34,489 nucleotides of DNA from Enterobacterales bacterium (GTDB lineage Bacteria > Pseudomonadota > Gammaproteobacteria > Enterobacterales > Enterobacteriaceae), in the NCBI GenBank assembly GCA_015655145.1, contig JAATFO010000099.1, forward strand, positions 1-34,489. The letters run 5' to 3'. Each line of letters starts with the position of its first letter. Position 1 is the first letter of the stretch. Positions 25,605 through 34,135 of the stretch are shown piece by piece. The notes beneath the pieces are model-generated. The model was not told where the DNA came from, did not search any database, and worked only from the letters and a program-made list of their open reading frames with translations. Position numbers and translations under genes: made by a program.

Positions 25605-26603
25605 ATGATTGATCCACGTCTTCCCCTCACTGACATTCATCGTCATCTTGATGGCAATATCCGCGCGCAAACCATCCTTGAGTTAAGCCGTGAGTTTAAT
25701 CTCAGCTTACCGGCAACCACGCTGGAAGCACTACGCCCTCATGTGCAGGTGATGGAAACGCAACCCGATTTAGTCAGCTTTCTGCAAAAACTTGACTGGG
25801 GCGTTAAGGTGTTAGCATCACTCGACGCCTGCCGTCGGGTGGCAAAAGAAAATGTTGAAGATGCCGTGCGCGCGGGTCTCCATTATGTTGAACTGCGTTT
25901 CTCTCCCGGTTATATGGCGATGTCGCACCAGTTACCGCTGGCAGGGGTTGTGGAAGCCGTGATTGATGGCATTCGCGCGGGTTGCCAGCAACAGAATATT
26001 GTTGTCCGGCTAACGGGGATAATGAGTCGTACATTTGGTGATACCGCCTGCCAACGGGAACTTGACAGTCTACTTCTTCACCGCGACAGCATCACCGCGA
26101 TTGATCTTGCCGGCGATGAGCGGGGCTTTCCCGGCAACAACTTCATCGCGCATTTCAGACGTGCGCGTGATGCCGGTTTCCGCATCACGGTGCATGCAGG
26201 AGAAGCCGCAGGCGCAGACAGCATCTGGCAGGCGATTCGTGAATTGGGCGCTGAACGTATCGGCCATGGCGTTAACGCCATAACCGACCCGGCGCTAATG
26301 GATTTTCTCGCGGCAGAGCAAATCGGCATTGAATCTTGTCTGACATCCAACCTGCAAACCAGCACCGTCGCTGCCCTTGCTCACCATCCGCTGGCCCGCT
26401 TTCTGGATCACGGGATTCTCGCCACGATCAATACCGATGACCCGGCAGTTCAGGGCATTGAAATTGAACACGAATACCACGTTGCCGCACCGCAAGCCGG
26501 TTTAACCGCGGAACAAGCGCGAACGGCGCAGAAAAACGGTTTGACGATTGCCTTCTTAAGTGAAGAAGAGAAGCGCCAAATTCAGGCAATGGTGACGGCC
26601 TGA
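25605..26603 (+). CDS. add: adenosine deaminase
   Basis: This 332-aa zinc enzyme deaminates adenosine and deoxyadenosine to inosine forms in purine salvage. The metal and catalytic residues are in order: DIHRHLDGN (H12, H14), TVHAGEAAG (H197, E200), HGV (H221) and NTDDP (D278, D279). E. coli Add has 333 residues and the same neighbour, malY. The ATG at 25605 gives the canonical start [18 protein letters not shown]; an upstream in-frame start would add 17 residues of non-homologous sequence. Confidence 0.96.
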   Translation: MIDPRLPLTDIHRHLDGNIRAQTILELSREFNLSLPATTLEALRPHVQVMETQPDLVSFLQKLDWGVKVLASLDACRRVAKENVEDAVRAGLHYVELRFSPGYMAMSHQLPLAGVVEAVIDGIRAGCQQQNIVVRLTGIMSRTFGDTACQRELDSLLLHRDSITAIDLAGDERGFPGNNFIAHFRRARDAGFRITVHAGEAAGADSIWQAIRELGAERIGHGVNAITDPALMDFLAAEQIGIESCLTSNLQTSTVAALAHHPLARFLDHGILATINTDDPAVQGIEIEHEYHVAAPQAGLTAEQARTAQKNGLTIAFLSEEEKRQIQAMVTA

Positions 26604-26621
26604 GCAGCATCAAGGCCTGGG

Positions 26622-27575
26622 CTACGCGATGTGCGGCCGTAATGATATGCCTAATCCCGCAGCACCCGGCCGTTGACTCAATCCATTTTCTGGCCGGGGG
26701 AAACGGTTCTCAATCATTTGCCAGAAGGCGGGTGTTTCATCAAACTGATGTTCCAGTTGTTCAATGTTTTCACTGACTGCGCAGGCGATAAGGCTGGCGG
26801 CATGAGACACCGGCCCGCCAGGGTTATGCGGCGCACACCCTACCCCATAACCAGCCGACATTTCAGCGATTCTAATCACTGCGCTGATGCCACCTGCGTA
26901 TTTTACATCCGGCATAACCACATCATATACACCCGCAACCAACCAGGGAATAACATCGCTGGGATCAGTCAGTTCTTCCAGTCCGGCAAGTCGCATACCA
27001 TAATTATTCGCCGTATGACGTAACTTTTTCAATGCCGGGATATTTTCAGGCGTTTCCGGCAGTGGGCATTCAAACCAGCTTACGCCCAGTTGGGACAGGG
27101 CGACAATAACCCCCTGTGCGCTATCGGGATCCAGTCGCCAGTGGCAGTCAACATAAAGCTCCGTCTCGGCTGCTACCACACTATGAAGTGCGGCCACCCG
27201 CGCCAATCCTTGCTCTATCAATTGTCGCCCCAATGCAGTACAACTATTTTCCGGGGTTAAGCCATCAAATGGCGCTATTTTTATCCGCCGGAACCCGGCA
27301 GCGACCGCTTTTCCTCCCGCGCGCGTAAAACCAACGTCTGAACGGTCAACAATGCTACGATTAATGTTCGCGTACAGCGGAATTTGTTCGCGCAATTCCT
27401 TTGCCATCAGTGTGGCGACATTGCAGCCCAGACGTTTACCTTGAATATCCCACAGAGCCTGTTCCAGCGCGCTGCCAATCGCAGCCTGAGCGACAGAATG
27501 AGGCTTAACCGCCAGATAATCCGTTAATTTCGCCGCATGCTGAGCGCACAATTCTGCTCGAGGCGTCGCTCTCAT
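26622..27575 (-). pseudogene. enolase-superfamily (mandelate racemase/MLE-type) gene, 5' truncated
   Basis: The frame encodes 317 residues. From about residue 14 onward it matches the barrel domain of the mandelate racemase/muconate lactonizing enzyme family, usually about 370 residues. It has the lysine strand FRRIKIAPFDG, metal ligands in VDCHWR, FECPLPE and GLEEL, and a catalytic-type histidine in CAPHNPGGP. Most of the N-terminal capping domain (roughly 70 residues) is missing. The first dozen residues are the antisense of a permease gene fragment, so the apparent start at 27575 is not native. The capping domain normally closes the active site, so activity is unlikely. The substrate cannot be assigned. 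It converges with add. Confidence 0.75.
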
Positions 27576-27757
27576 TTATTGGCCTTGGCATCCAACCTCC
27601 TGCGGCCTCATGGGGAACTCTGCTCAGCAGCAGCCGTGACTATATGGTGGTATCGCCCTGTTATGCCATTGTTCCGGGGCTGTTGTTGTTGCTGTTGGTT
27701 CTGGGGCTTAATCAACTGGGTGATGCGTTGCAAAAGGCGATGAAAGGATTTAGCTGA
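27545..27757 (+). pseudogene. C-terminal fragment of a DppC/OppC-type ABC permease
   Basis: An open plus-strand frame reads TILLEASLSFIGLGIQPPAA, SWGTLLSSSRDYMV, a hydrophobic helix (residues around VPGLLLLLLVLGLNQLG) and ends GDALQKAMKGFS at TGA 27755-27757. This is the standard last 70 residues of dipeptide/oligopeptide ABC permeases of the DppC class. Everything upstream is gone; the homology stops where the truncated enolase-superfamily gene begins on the other strand. It is therefore a deletion or inversion junction and not a gene. Confidence 0.8.
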
Positions 27758-27784
27758 AAGGCGGAACACCATTATCCCCGCACT

Positions 27785-28150
27785 TCAGCGCGGGTCGATT
27801 AAATCAATCACGACCGACAGGATCTCATCCATAATGTGCGACGCCACTTTCGTCGTGTAACTGGCCTTTCTTGCCGTCAGGTCGAGGGATCGTAGCTGGT
27901 AGCACAGCGCAACGCCGGTCACTTTGCCCGTATCAGTACTATCGCCGTCCAGATATACCGTGACGGCCTGTGAGCGCGCTGCCCCGCCACCGCTGGTGAC
28001 GGGTATGCAGACAGCCGTACCCAGCGCGGCAACCAGTTCCCGTGGTGAAATAACCAGATAATAGTGTGGCCCTTTAAACTCTCGGCCTTCAACGGGGTCG
28101 CCGTTGACGTGCCAGATTTCGCCTTTCTGCGGCACCCTGCGCGACACCAT
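27785..28150 (-). CDS. MazF/PemK-family toxin
   Basis: This 121-aa protein is of the MazF/PemK/ChpB type, endoribonucleases that cut mRNA. It has the family start VPQKGEIWHVNGDPVEGREF, then GPHYYLVISPRE, a central IPVTSGGGAAR strand-loop and VALCYQLRSLDLTARKA, matching the conserved V.xxQ.r.lD pattern. The ATG at 28150 overlaps the antitoxin stop (TGATG), so translation is probably coupled; a TTG one codon earlier is less likely. Sequence specificity of cleavage cannot be inferred. No damage is visible. Confidence 0.88.
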   Translation of the reverse strand: MVSRRVPQKGEIWHVNGDPVEGREFKGPHYYLVISPRELVAALGTAVCIPVTSGGGAARSQAVTVYLDGDSTDTGKVTGVALCYQLRSLDLTARKASYTTKVASHIMDEILSVVIDLIDPR

Positions 28151-28422
28151 CAAATGGCCTCTCTGCCCTGCGGGGTATCATTCATCTCGTCGCTGAGCGC
28201 GTCATTGAATACGCGGATTTCATTTTCATCAATACCCGCCAGCAGTTGCGCCATCGTTCTGCGCCCACGCGCTACGCGTCCGGATGGCCTGATGCTGACA
28301 GCTTCGCCGTCAGCCGTAACGTCCAGCACAGTTCCCACACGCCAGCCGGCCCTGGCAGCAATATCGCTGGGAATGGTCAGCACGACTGCGCCACCTTGCT
28401 GTCTGAGTTTCGTTAATGACAT
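28150..28422 (-). CDS. AbrB/MazE-like antitoxin (ChpS/PemI type)
   Basis: This 90-aa protein starts SLTKLRQQGGAVVLTIPSDI, the swapped-hairpin AbrB/MazE DNA-binding fold (about residues 1-50), followed by an acidic C-terminal tail that would wrap the toxin. The ATG at 28422 has AGGAGG seven bases upstream. An upstream extension of 17 residues has no support. Being first in the operon with a strong ribosome binding site and overlapping the toxin is typical of these modules. It probably represses its own promoter through the repeats at 28435-28483. Confidence 0.88.
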   Translation of the reverse strand: MSLTKLRQQGGAVVLTIPSDIAARAGWRVGTVLDVTADGEAVSIRPSGRVARGRRTMAQLLAGIDENEIRVFNDALSDEMNDTPQGREAI

Positions 28423-28434
28423 AATGCCTCCTGT

Positions 28435-28483
28435 GTGTAACTTAGTCACACGCACTATAGCACGATGTGCCACAAAGTCACAC
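28435..28483 (-). promoter_or_regulatory. promoter and operator repeats of the toxin-antitoxin operon
   Basis: On the minus strand a -35-like GTGACT (28476-28481), 16 bases, and a -10-like TATAGT (28454-28459) point toward the antitoxin gene. GTGTGACT occurs twice, at 28444-28451 and 28476-28483, spaced 32 bp apart (about three helical turns). The first copy is part of an imperfect palindrome at 28435-28451 (GTGTAAC, three bases, GTCACAC). This is consistent with autoregulation by the antitoxin. Confidence 0.6.
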
Positions 28484-28653
28484 TTACTGAGCGATTCGAG
28501 CGTCTGCTGTGCAGTGAATTACACGTTCCATGGATGCAGTGCGCCCTCTGCACGTCAGTGTTGGCGCTGAGGGCGCAGCAAAATAATCATTCCACACTGC
28601 GGACTAACCCCAGTATCACCGCCCCTGTTGTGCAAACTCAAGGGCGGCGGTAA

Positions 28654-29412
28654 TCATCGCCTCGAGAGATAACTGTCATTGCCGGGCTTTTTGCGCCTCC
28701 CAGCGCCAGGGCGGTAGCTGCATTGCGTCAGTTCCATTTGCAGCGCATGAATGCCCTCGGCGGGTCGGGCGTAATGCCGGGTGATGTATCCGCCGATATA
28801 GCGGCCATTTTCAATCATGCTGTAGGGTGTGGCGGCACCCGCAATGGTCGCCACTCGCTGCTGCAAGGCTGGAGAGCAACTATTGCCGTTATTGGTGCCG
28901 ATGTTGAACGTCGGCAGTTCGCCATCAAAAAACTGCGGCAATACTGAACGGATGGAGTGGGCGTCCCATAATACCACGCGGTGAAATGTTGCTTTCAGGC
29001 GCTGCAGTTCCCGGGCAAGCTGGTCGTGCCAGGGCTGCCAGTATTGGTAGCGGCGTTGTTCAATTTCGCGGGCAGAAGGCGCGGCGCCGGGCTGATAGAC
29101 CGGTCCGCCATCAAACCGGGTGTCGGTACACAATCCGGTGGTCGCCTGGCCGGGATAAAGGCTGGCTCCGTCCGGTGGACGATTAAGATCGATCAGATAA
29201 CGTGAGCAAGTGGCCTGCAGCCACGAGGCTCCCATCGCTCTGGCGAACGCGTAAAGTTGTTCGATGTGCCAGTCAGTGTCGGGAACCCCCTGAGCCTCAG
29301 GCGTGAGACGCGCTTTCGCCTCGTCAGGTAGCCAGGTTCCGGTGTGGGGCATAGTGATAAACAAAGGGGCTGTGCCCTGATGAAATATAAACGGTGCTGG
29401 CGATGTCTTCAT
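28654..29412 (-). pseudogene. hutG: N-formylglutamate deformylase HutG, C-terminus frameshifted
   Basis: HutG hydrolyses N-formyl-L-glutamate to glutamate and formate. The 252-aa frame carries the family motifs: FITMPHTGTWLP, TDWHIEQLYAF, RYLIDLNRPPDG, VVLWDAHSIRS, ENGRYIGGYITRHY and HALQMELTQCSY. After that tyrosine the frame becomes RPGAGRRKKP and stops early. Another frame continues with family-like PPWRWEAQKARQ, a TGA, then QLSLEAMITAALEFAQQGR and a stop at 28616-28618. So a frameshift and a nonsense codon both affect the last 30-35 residues. Catalytic motifs are intact, and residual activity is possible. The ATG at 29412 is 19 bases after the hutF stop; earlier in-frame starts lie inside hutF. 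Confidence 0.8.
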
Positions 29413-29431
29413 GATCGTTTCCCGCTCAACG

Positions 29432-30811
29432 TTATTGCAATAATTGCTGGCGCACGGCAGCAAACGCCGCCAGCGTCGAGGACGGCTGTTGCTGCTGGCA
29501 ATCAATGCGTAATTGACCACCCGCCCACACCCGCTGGATAGCGGAACTGCGCGAGCTGCCAAACAGATGTCCAGCCAACACAGTGTTTTCCGGCAATAGC
29601 GCCAGTGCGGCATGCCTGGCATCCAGTTCAACCATATCGGCGCTTTGTCCTTCAGCGATACCCGCCACCGCGCGACCGTTGGCCTGGGCACCTCCCTGGA
29701 GTGCGCCGAGGTATAGCGCGGTGGCGGTATCGTTATATTGAGCGTCGGCGCAGACATTGCGTTGACGAAACTGCAAACGTTGGGAATATTCGAGCATCAG
29801 CAACTCTTCGGCAGCACTGACCGCAATGTGGCTGTCGGAGCCAATGCCCCAGTGGCCGCCGGCCTGGCGCCAGCGCGGGAAGTCGAACAGACCATCACCC
29901 AGATTGGCCTCAGTAAGCGGGCACAAACCCGCCACCGCCCCACTTGCGGCGGCGCGCTGATACTCCTGCGCCGTCATATGAGTGGCATGAATAAGGCACC
30001 AGCGCGGATCGACAGGTTGATGTTCCATCAACCATTCAACCGGGCGCAGACCGCTCCAGGCCAGACAATCCTCCACTTCTTTAATTTGCTCAGCAACGTG
30101 GATATGGATTGGCGCCGTGTTGTCCATCCGGGCGATGCCGCTCAGCACCCTGCTCAGAGCCTCGCCTGAGATAGCACGTAGCGAGTGCGGGGCCACTCCC
30201 AGGCGCATCCGCGGCTGATCGGCCATCAGCGATTGTATCTGCTGCCACAGCGCCAGAAATTGCTCGGTACTGTTGATAAAACGGTATTGCTTCGCTTCCG
30301 GCGCCTGACCACCGAAACCACCGTCCTGATAACAGACCGGTAGCAGGGTCAGGCCGATGCCGGTGTTGCGGGCGGCGTTAATCAGGCTCAGGCTCAATGT
30401 TGCTGGATCGGCATAAGGGGCGCCGCCCGGTTGATGATGCACATAGTGGAATTCACACACTGAGGTATAACCCGCTGCCAGCATTTCGCTATACAGCCAG
30501 GTGGCGATAACCTCCAACTGTTCGGGCGAAATTTTTGCCGCAAAAGCGTACATCAGGTTACGCCAACTCCAGAAACTGTCCTGCTGTTGCTGTCGGTATT
30601 CAGTCAGCCCGCTAAACGCACGCTGAAACGCATGGGAATGCAAGTTAGTCATTCCTGGCAGCAACCAGCCCGCCTCCGCAACCTCGGCGGGCCGACAGGT
30701 TCCGCGGACGATGCGGCTAATAACGCCGAGTGCATCCCACTCGATCAACACATCACGCTGCCAGCCATCGTTAAGCAGCGCATGCTGAACAAAAAGTTGA
30801 TTTGCTATCAT
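29432..30811 (-). CDS. hutF: formimidoylglutamate deiminase HutF
   Basis: This 459-aa amidohydrolase converts N-formimino-L-glutamate to N-formyl-L-glutamate and ammonia, the fourth step of the five-step histidine pathway. Metal and catalytic residues are NLHSHAF (H58, H60), IHIHVAEQ (H236, H238, E241), LIHATH (H275) and GSDSH (D326). The HSHAFQRAF and GLCPLTEANLGDG segments are specific to HutF. It lies between the ABC ATPase gene (58 bases upstream) and hutG (19 bases downstream), clearly in one operon. The ATG at 30811 has only a weak, distant ribosome binding site. HutH, HutU and HutI are not encoded in this window. Confidence 0.94.
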   Translation of the reverse strand: MIANQLFVQHALLNDGWQRDVLIEWDALGVISRIVRGTCRPAEVAEAGWLLPGMTNLHSHAFQRAFSGLTEYRQQQQDSFWSWRNLMYAFAAKISPEQLEVIATWLYSEMLAAGYTSVCEFHYVHHQPGGAPYADPATLSLSLINAARNTGIGLTLLPVCYQDGGFGGQAPEAKQYRFINSTEQFLALWQQIQSLMADQPRMRLGVAPHSLRAISGEALSRVLSGIARMDNTAPIHIHVAEQIKEVEDCLAWSGLRPVEWLMEHQPVDPRWCLIHATHMTAQEYQRAAASGAVAGLCPLTEANLGDGLFDFPRWRQAGGHWGIGSDSHIAVSAAEELLMLEYSQRLQFRQRNVCADAQYNDTATALYLGALQGGAQANGRAVAGIAEGQSADMVELDARHAALALLPENTVLAGHLFGSSRSSAIQRVWAGGQLRIDCQQQQPSSTLAAFAAVRQQLLQ

Positions 30812-30869
30812 GGTGATTTACATTACCTGGTCAATTAAAATTTCACGATTGCCGCTCTGTCGCCGCAGA

Positions 30870-31649
30870 TTAGTTACGGGATAAGATCGACTGTAGAAAA
30901 CGTTGCGTGCGTGGATTGCGTGGCGCGCCAAAAATCTGCTCCGGCGGACCTGATTCGATAATCCCGCCGTCGTCCATCACCACGACCTGATCGGCGACTT
31001 CACGCGCAAAGCCCATCTCATGGGTGACAACAATCATGGTCATGCCCTCTTGCGCCAGTAGCTTCATCACTTGCAGCACTTCGCCCACCCGTTCGGGATC
31101 CAATGCCGAGGTCGGTTCGTCAAACAGCATGACCGATGGCGACATCGCCAGCGCCCGGGCAATAGCCACCCGCTGTTTCTGTCCGCCGGAAAGGTTATTG
31201 GGCATCGCCTGCGCGCGGGTCGCCAGTCCAACTTTTTCCAGCAATTTCATTGCTTGCTGCTGCGCCGCTGATTTGCTCACTTTACGCAGCATAATTGGGG
31301 CCACGCAGATGTTTTCCATGACGGATAAATGAGGAAACAGATTGAACGACTGAAAAACCATGCCAACGTCTTTGCGCAGTGCATTGAGCTGAGGTTCAGC
31401 CAGTATTTTTCCGTCGCTGATAAGCCGCTGTCCGCACAAGGTAACATCGCCTTCTTCGGGATGTTCCAGCCCATTGCAACAGCGCAGAAAAGTGCTTTTC
31501 CCCGAGCCACTGGGACCGATGATCACCACCACCTGGCCGGGGAAAACGTCAAAATCAATCCCCTGCAGTACCGTGTGGGCGCCAAAACGCTTGCCCATAT
31601 TGCGAATTGTGATGAGCGGTGACGTCTCCACAGATTGACAATTAGTCAT
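30870..31649 (-). CDS. polar amino acid ABC transporter, ATP-binding protein
   Basis: This 259-aa ATPase of the GlnQ/HisP class energises uptake from the cytoplasmic face. The Walker A loop is GPSGSGKS (residues 45-52), the Q-loop [10 protein letters not shown], the ABC signature LSGGQ (152-156), Walker [11 protein letters not shown], and the switch histidine VVTHEMGF. Its ATG overlaps the permease stop by one base (TAATG), so the two are translationally coupled. The first twelve residues are a hydrophilic extension. Operon context points to formimino- or formyl-glutamate, or histidine, as substrate. Confidence 0.93.
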   Translation of the reverse strand: MTNCQSVETSPLITIRNMGKRFGAHTVLQGIDFDVFPGQVVVIIGPSGSGKSTFLRCCNGLEHPEEGDVTLCGQRLISDGKILAEPQLNALRKDVGMVFQSFNLFPHLSVMENICVAPIMLRKVSKSAAQQQAMKLLEKVGLATRAQAMPNNLSGGQKQRVAIARALAMSPSVMLFDEPTSALDPERVGEVLQVMKLLAQEGMTMIVVTHEMGFAREVADQVVVMDDGGIIESGPPEQIFGAPRNPRTQRFLQSILSRN

Positions 31650-32320
31650 TATTGCACCCCTCTCCTGTGATGCCGTTGCTCAACATAACGCAGTATCAAC
31701 ACGGAAATGCCTGTCAGGATAAAGTAGATGCCCGCCACCACCAGGTAGGTTTCTACATCGCGGTATGAGTTGCTGATGATGGTGGTTCCGGCCTGCATCA
31801 CGTCCTGAATGGTGATTAACGAGACCAACGCAGAGTTCTTTATCAGGGCGATAAATTCATTGCCCAGCGACGGGATCATCCGTGCGATCGCCTGTGGCAA
31901 GATAATCGTGTACATCGCCTGTCGGCTGGACATGCCCAGTGAGCGCGCTGCCTCGTTTTGTCCACGTTCAATGGAGATAATCGCCCCGCGGACAATCTCG
32001 GAAATATAGGCACCAGAATAGAGCCCAAGGCCAATCACGCCACAGAAAAAGGAGGGCAACATCACGCCAAAACGCGGTAAACCGTAATACCAGATAAACA
32101 ACTGGACCAGCAACGGCGTTCCACGGATCAACGCGACGTAGGCGCTGGAAACCGCATAGATTACGCGGCGGCGCGGATTGAGCCGGGCGATACCGATCAA
32201 TAGCCCCAGCGAACAACCCACCAACAGCGCGCAAAGGGTAATTTCAATGGTCACCAGCGTACCGCGCAACAGGGCGTCGCCGTTGGCGAATACCGGGGCA
32301 AAATTTAAATCCAGATTCAT
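31649..32320 (-). CDS. polar amino acid ABC transporter, permease
   Basis: This 223-aa HisM/GlnP-type inner-membrane permease has about five helices. The N-terminal segment [19 protein letters not shown] is typical, as are [20 protein letters not shown] and the EAA loop [20 protein letters not shown] that contacts the ATPase. Only one permease gene is present, so the transporter core is probably a homodimer. I prefer the ATG at 32320, which has AGGA about eight bases upstream; an ATG five codons earlier (32335) has no clear ribosome binding site. Confidence 0.92.
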   Translation of the reverse strand: MNLDLNFAPVFANGDALLRGTLVTIEITLCALLVGCSLGLLIGIARLNPRRRVIYAVSSAYVALIRGTPLLVQLFIWYYGLPRFGVMLPSFFCGVIGLGLYSGAYISEIVRGAIISIERGQNEAARSLGMSSRQAMYTIILPQAIARMIPSLGNEFIALIKNSALVSLITIQDVMQAGTTIISNSYRDVETYLVVAGIYFILTGISVLILRYVEQRHHRRGVQ

Positions 32321-32378
32321 AAAAAAGTCCTGCATCGCGTCATGGTGTGGTATGCCTCGTCAGTCAACAACTGTTGGC

Positions 32379-33134
32379 TTATTGACCCGCAGAAGGAAAC
32401 CATTTATCCATTAGTTTCTGGTACTCACCGTTCGCTTTAAGTATCTCAATCGCGTGGTTAATATCATCGCGCAGTTGCGGCTGATTTTTGCCTACCGCAA
32501 TACCGTACTCTTCCGCCGTTAATGGCTCAGGCAGGATGCGGACCCCGCCTTTGGTACGGGCATACTGGAAGGCGGCGGGTTTACCGGTGACCGCGGCATC
32601 GACACGTCCGATACTGACCAGATTAAACATTTGCTGGTTTTTCTCTACTTCCACCACCCGCACTTTCGGCATATTGCTGTGCAGCCAGGCGACTGACTTG
32701 GTACCCACTTGCACGCTGACACTTTTATCCGCCAAATCGGCTTGTTTTTTGATGGTGGTATTGTCGTTTTTCACCACGACCACCAGACCACCGGTCAGAT
32801 AAGGTTTGGTGAAGTTCACCACCTGTTCGCGTTCCGGCGTGATGTAAATGCCGGAAACAGCAATATCCGCTCGTGCGGAGGTCAGGCTGGGGATCAACCC
32901 TTTGAAATCGACGCTGGTCCACTGTACTGGTCGATTAAGCTGCTTACCGATTGCCTCTACCAGTTCAATATCGAAGCCACTGAATTTATTGTTGTCGATA
33001 AACTCAAGCGGAGGAAATGTGGCATCGGTGACCGCGTTAATCGGCTCGCCAGGTTGTGAAAAAGCCAGGCCTGAGCAACAGGACAAGCCGATGGCAAACA
33101 AGCTGTTTAATAAAGTACGGCGGTTAACTTGCAT
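32379..33134 (-). CDS. periplasmic amino acid-binding protein (SBP family 3)
   Basis: This 251-aa solute-binding protein has an N-terminal signal peptide (RRTLLNSLFAIGLSC then cleavage near AFS, about residues 1-26). The family 3 fold follows: DATFPPLEFIDNNKFSGFDI, then DFKGLIPSLTSARADIAVSG and ITPEREQVVNFTKPYL. The DIAVSG and R-E-x-V-x-F-T-x-P-Y motifs place the amino-acid alpha-carboxylate and amino group contacts. The ATG at 33134 follows GAGGA at about eight bases; an in-frame TTG five codons earlier is weaker. It delivers substrate to the permease encoded 58 bases downstream. Confidence 0.92.
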   Translation of the reverse strand: MQVNRRTLLNSLFAIGLSCCSGLAFSQPGEPINAVTDATFPPLEFIDNNKFSGFDIELVEAIGKQLNRPVQWTSVDFKGLIPSLTSARADIAVSGIYITPEREQVVNFTKPYLTGGLVVVVKNDNTTIKKQADLADKSVSVQVGTKSVAWLHSNMPKVRVVEVEKNQQMFNLVSIGRVDAAVTGKPAAFQYARTKGGVRILPEPLTAEEYGIAVGKNQPQLRDDINHAIEILKANGEYQKLMDKWFPSAGQ

Positions 33135-33178
33135 ACAGTATTTCCTCAAAAAACGTGGGGCCGCTGCCGGCTACTGGG

Positions 33179-33943
33179 TTAAATATTGTGTAAACGATGC
33201 TGAAGACGTTTTGCTGCCTCGGCGGTTAACATAATCAGTTGCGACTGGTTATCTGCAGCGCGTTGCGAGGGCGCCATCAGGCTCAGTACACCAAGCAGTT
33301 TTCCCTTAATAGTGAGCAACGGAAAACTCACGCCCCAGACACCGGCATCTACTTCACTGTCACTGCAGGCGTAACCCTGAACACGAATCGCATCCAACTG
33401 TTGTTGGAACGCCGTCCGCTGAACGGGATGCGGAAATTCCAGTAGCAGCGTGTGGTGCAACTCATCATCCGGCAAATGCGCCAGCAGGCATCTGGCGGTA
33501 GCACCTACCCGAAGCGGGACACTGCGCCCTTTTTCAAATGAGCAGCGTAATGACTGTTTTGCTTCAATCATACTGATGCAGATAGCCTGACGATTCATGG
33601 CGACGGTGACAGCAACAGTCTCCTGAGACTGCTCGGACAGCCAGTGCAAATCCGCTTGTGCATACTGCGACAGCACGGTGGTTTCATTAAACCCCAGCGC
33701 CAGTTGCAGGCTTACCGCTCCGGGGGCGTACAGGCTACCGGTCTCCATGACAAATCCCCATTTCCTGAGTAACGCTAACTGACGGTAAAGCGTGCTTTTT
33801 GATAATCCGGTTCTTGTAATCAGTTCGGTGGCGCTGACGGGTCGCCCGTATTGGGCAATAACCTTGAGGATCATCAATACCCGCTCCTGGGCGGTGATGC
33901 TGGTTTCAGCCACGTCAGACGGAAGATGAGGTGCAGTGGTCAT
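33179..33943 (-). CDS. IclR-family transcriptional regulator
   Basis: This 254-aa regulator has an N-terminal winged HTH (about residues 16-75; VLMILKVIAQYGRPVSATEL, RTGLSKSTLYRQLALLRKWG) and an effector-binding IclR domain (about 90-250, with VGATARCLLAHLPDDEL and YACSDSEVDAGVWGVSFPL). It is the first gene of the cluster, 44 bases before the binding-protein gene and in the same direction, so it likely controls its own operon. The 33-bp near-palindrome 60 bases upstream of its start is a candidate operator. The effector is probably the transported compound or a breakdown product (inference). Confidence 0.92.
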   Translation of the reverse strand: MTTAPHLPSDVAETSITAQERVLMILKVIAQYGRPVSATELITRTGLSKSTLYRQLALLRKWGFVMETGSLYAPGAVSLQLALGFNETTVLSQYAQADLHWLSEQSQETVAVTVAMNRQAICISMIEAKQSLRCSFEKGRSVPLRVGATARCLLAHLPDDELHHTLLLEFPHPVQRTAFQQQLDAIRVQGYACSDSEVDAGVWGVSFPLLTIKGKLLGVLSLMAPSQRAADNQSQLIMLTAEAAKRLQHRLHNI

Positions 33944-34002
33944 TGATGGATTCCCGCTATCAACAAAGTAAAATGCGCTACAGAGATAAAGCAGGTGTCA
34001 TG

Positions 34003-34035
34003 CCAAAATATGGGAATTCAATTCCCGCATTTTGG
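34003..34035 (-). promoter_or_regulatory. 33-bp near-palindrome, candidate IclR-type operator
   Basis: CCAAAATATGGGAATT (34003-34018), one base, then AATTCCCGCATTTTGG (34020-34035). The arms pair at 14 of 16 positions. It is 60 bases upstream of the IclR-family gene start and downstream of the sigma-54-like element, within the expected leader of the hut-ABC operon. Confidence 0.6.
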
Positions 34036-34109
34036 GAAGTTTATTTTTTTCAAAGGATTAATTCGGGAAAATACAGTAATTCATGTTTAACACAAATAAC
34101 GCCGGGGTT

Positions 34110-34124
34110 AGCGGAGTCGTGCCA
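34110..34124 (-). promoter_or_regulatory. sigma-54-like promoter element with short spacing
   Basis: On the minus strand TGGCACGACTCCGCT resembles the -24/-12 promoter TGGCAC-N5-TTGC and the E. coli glnAp2 core, but has nine instead of ten bases between the GG and GC. It points toward the IclR gene, about 165 bases away. Function is uncertain because of the spacing. Confidence 0.3.
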
Positions 34125-34135
34125 GCGGGCTAAAG

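Noticed and set aside
29413-29757. N-terminal extension of HutG by 115 residues
   Set aside because: It is an out-of-frame reading of the 3' end of hutF; the HutG motifs begin only after the ATG at 29412.
33058-33134. Twin-arginine signal or lipobox in the binding protein
   Set aside because: NRRTLLNSL lacks the consensus Tat residues, and the SCC cysteines are not in a lipobox; an ordinary Sec signal peptide explains the sequence.
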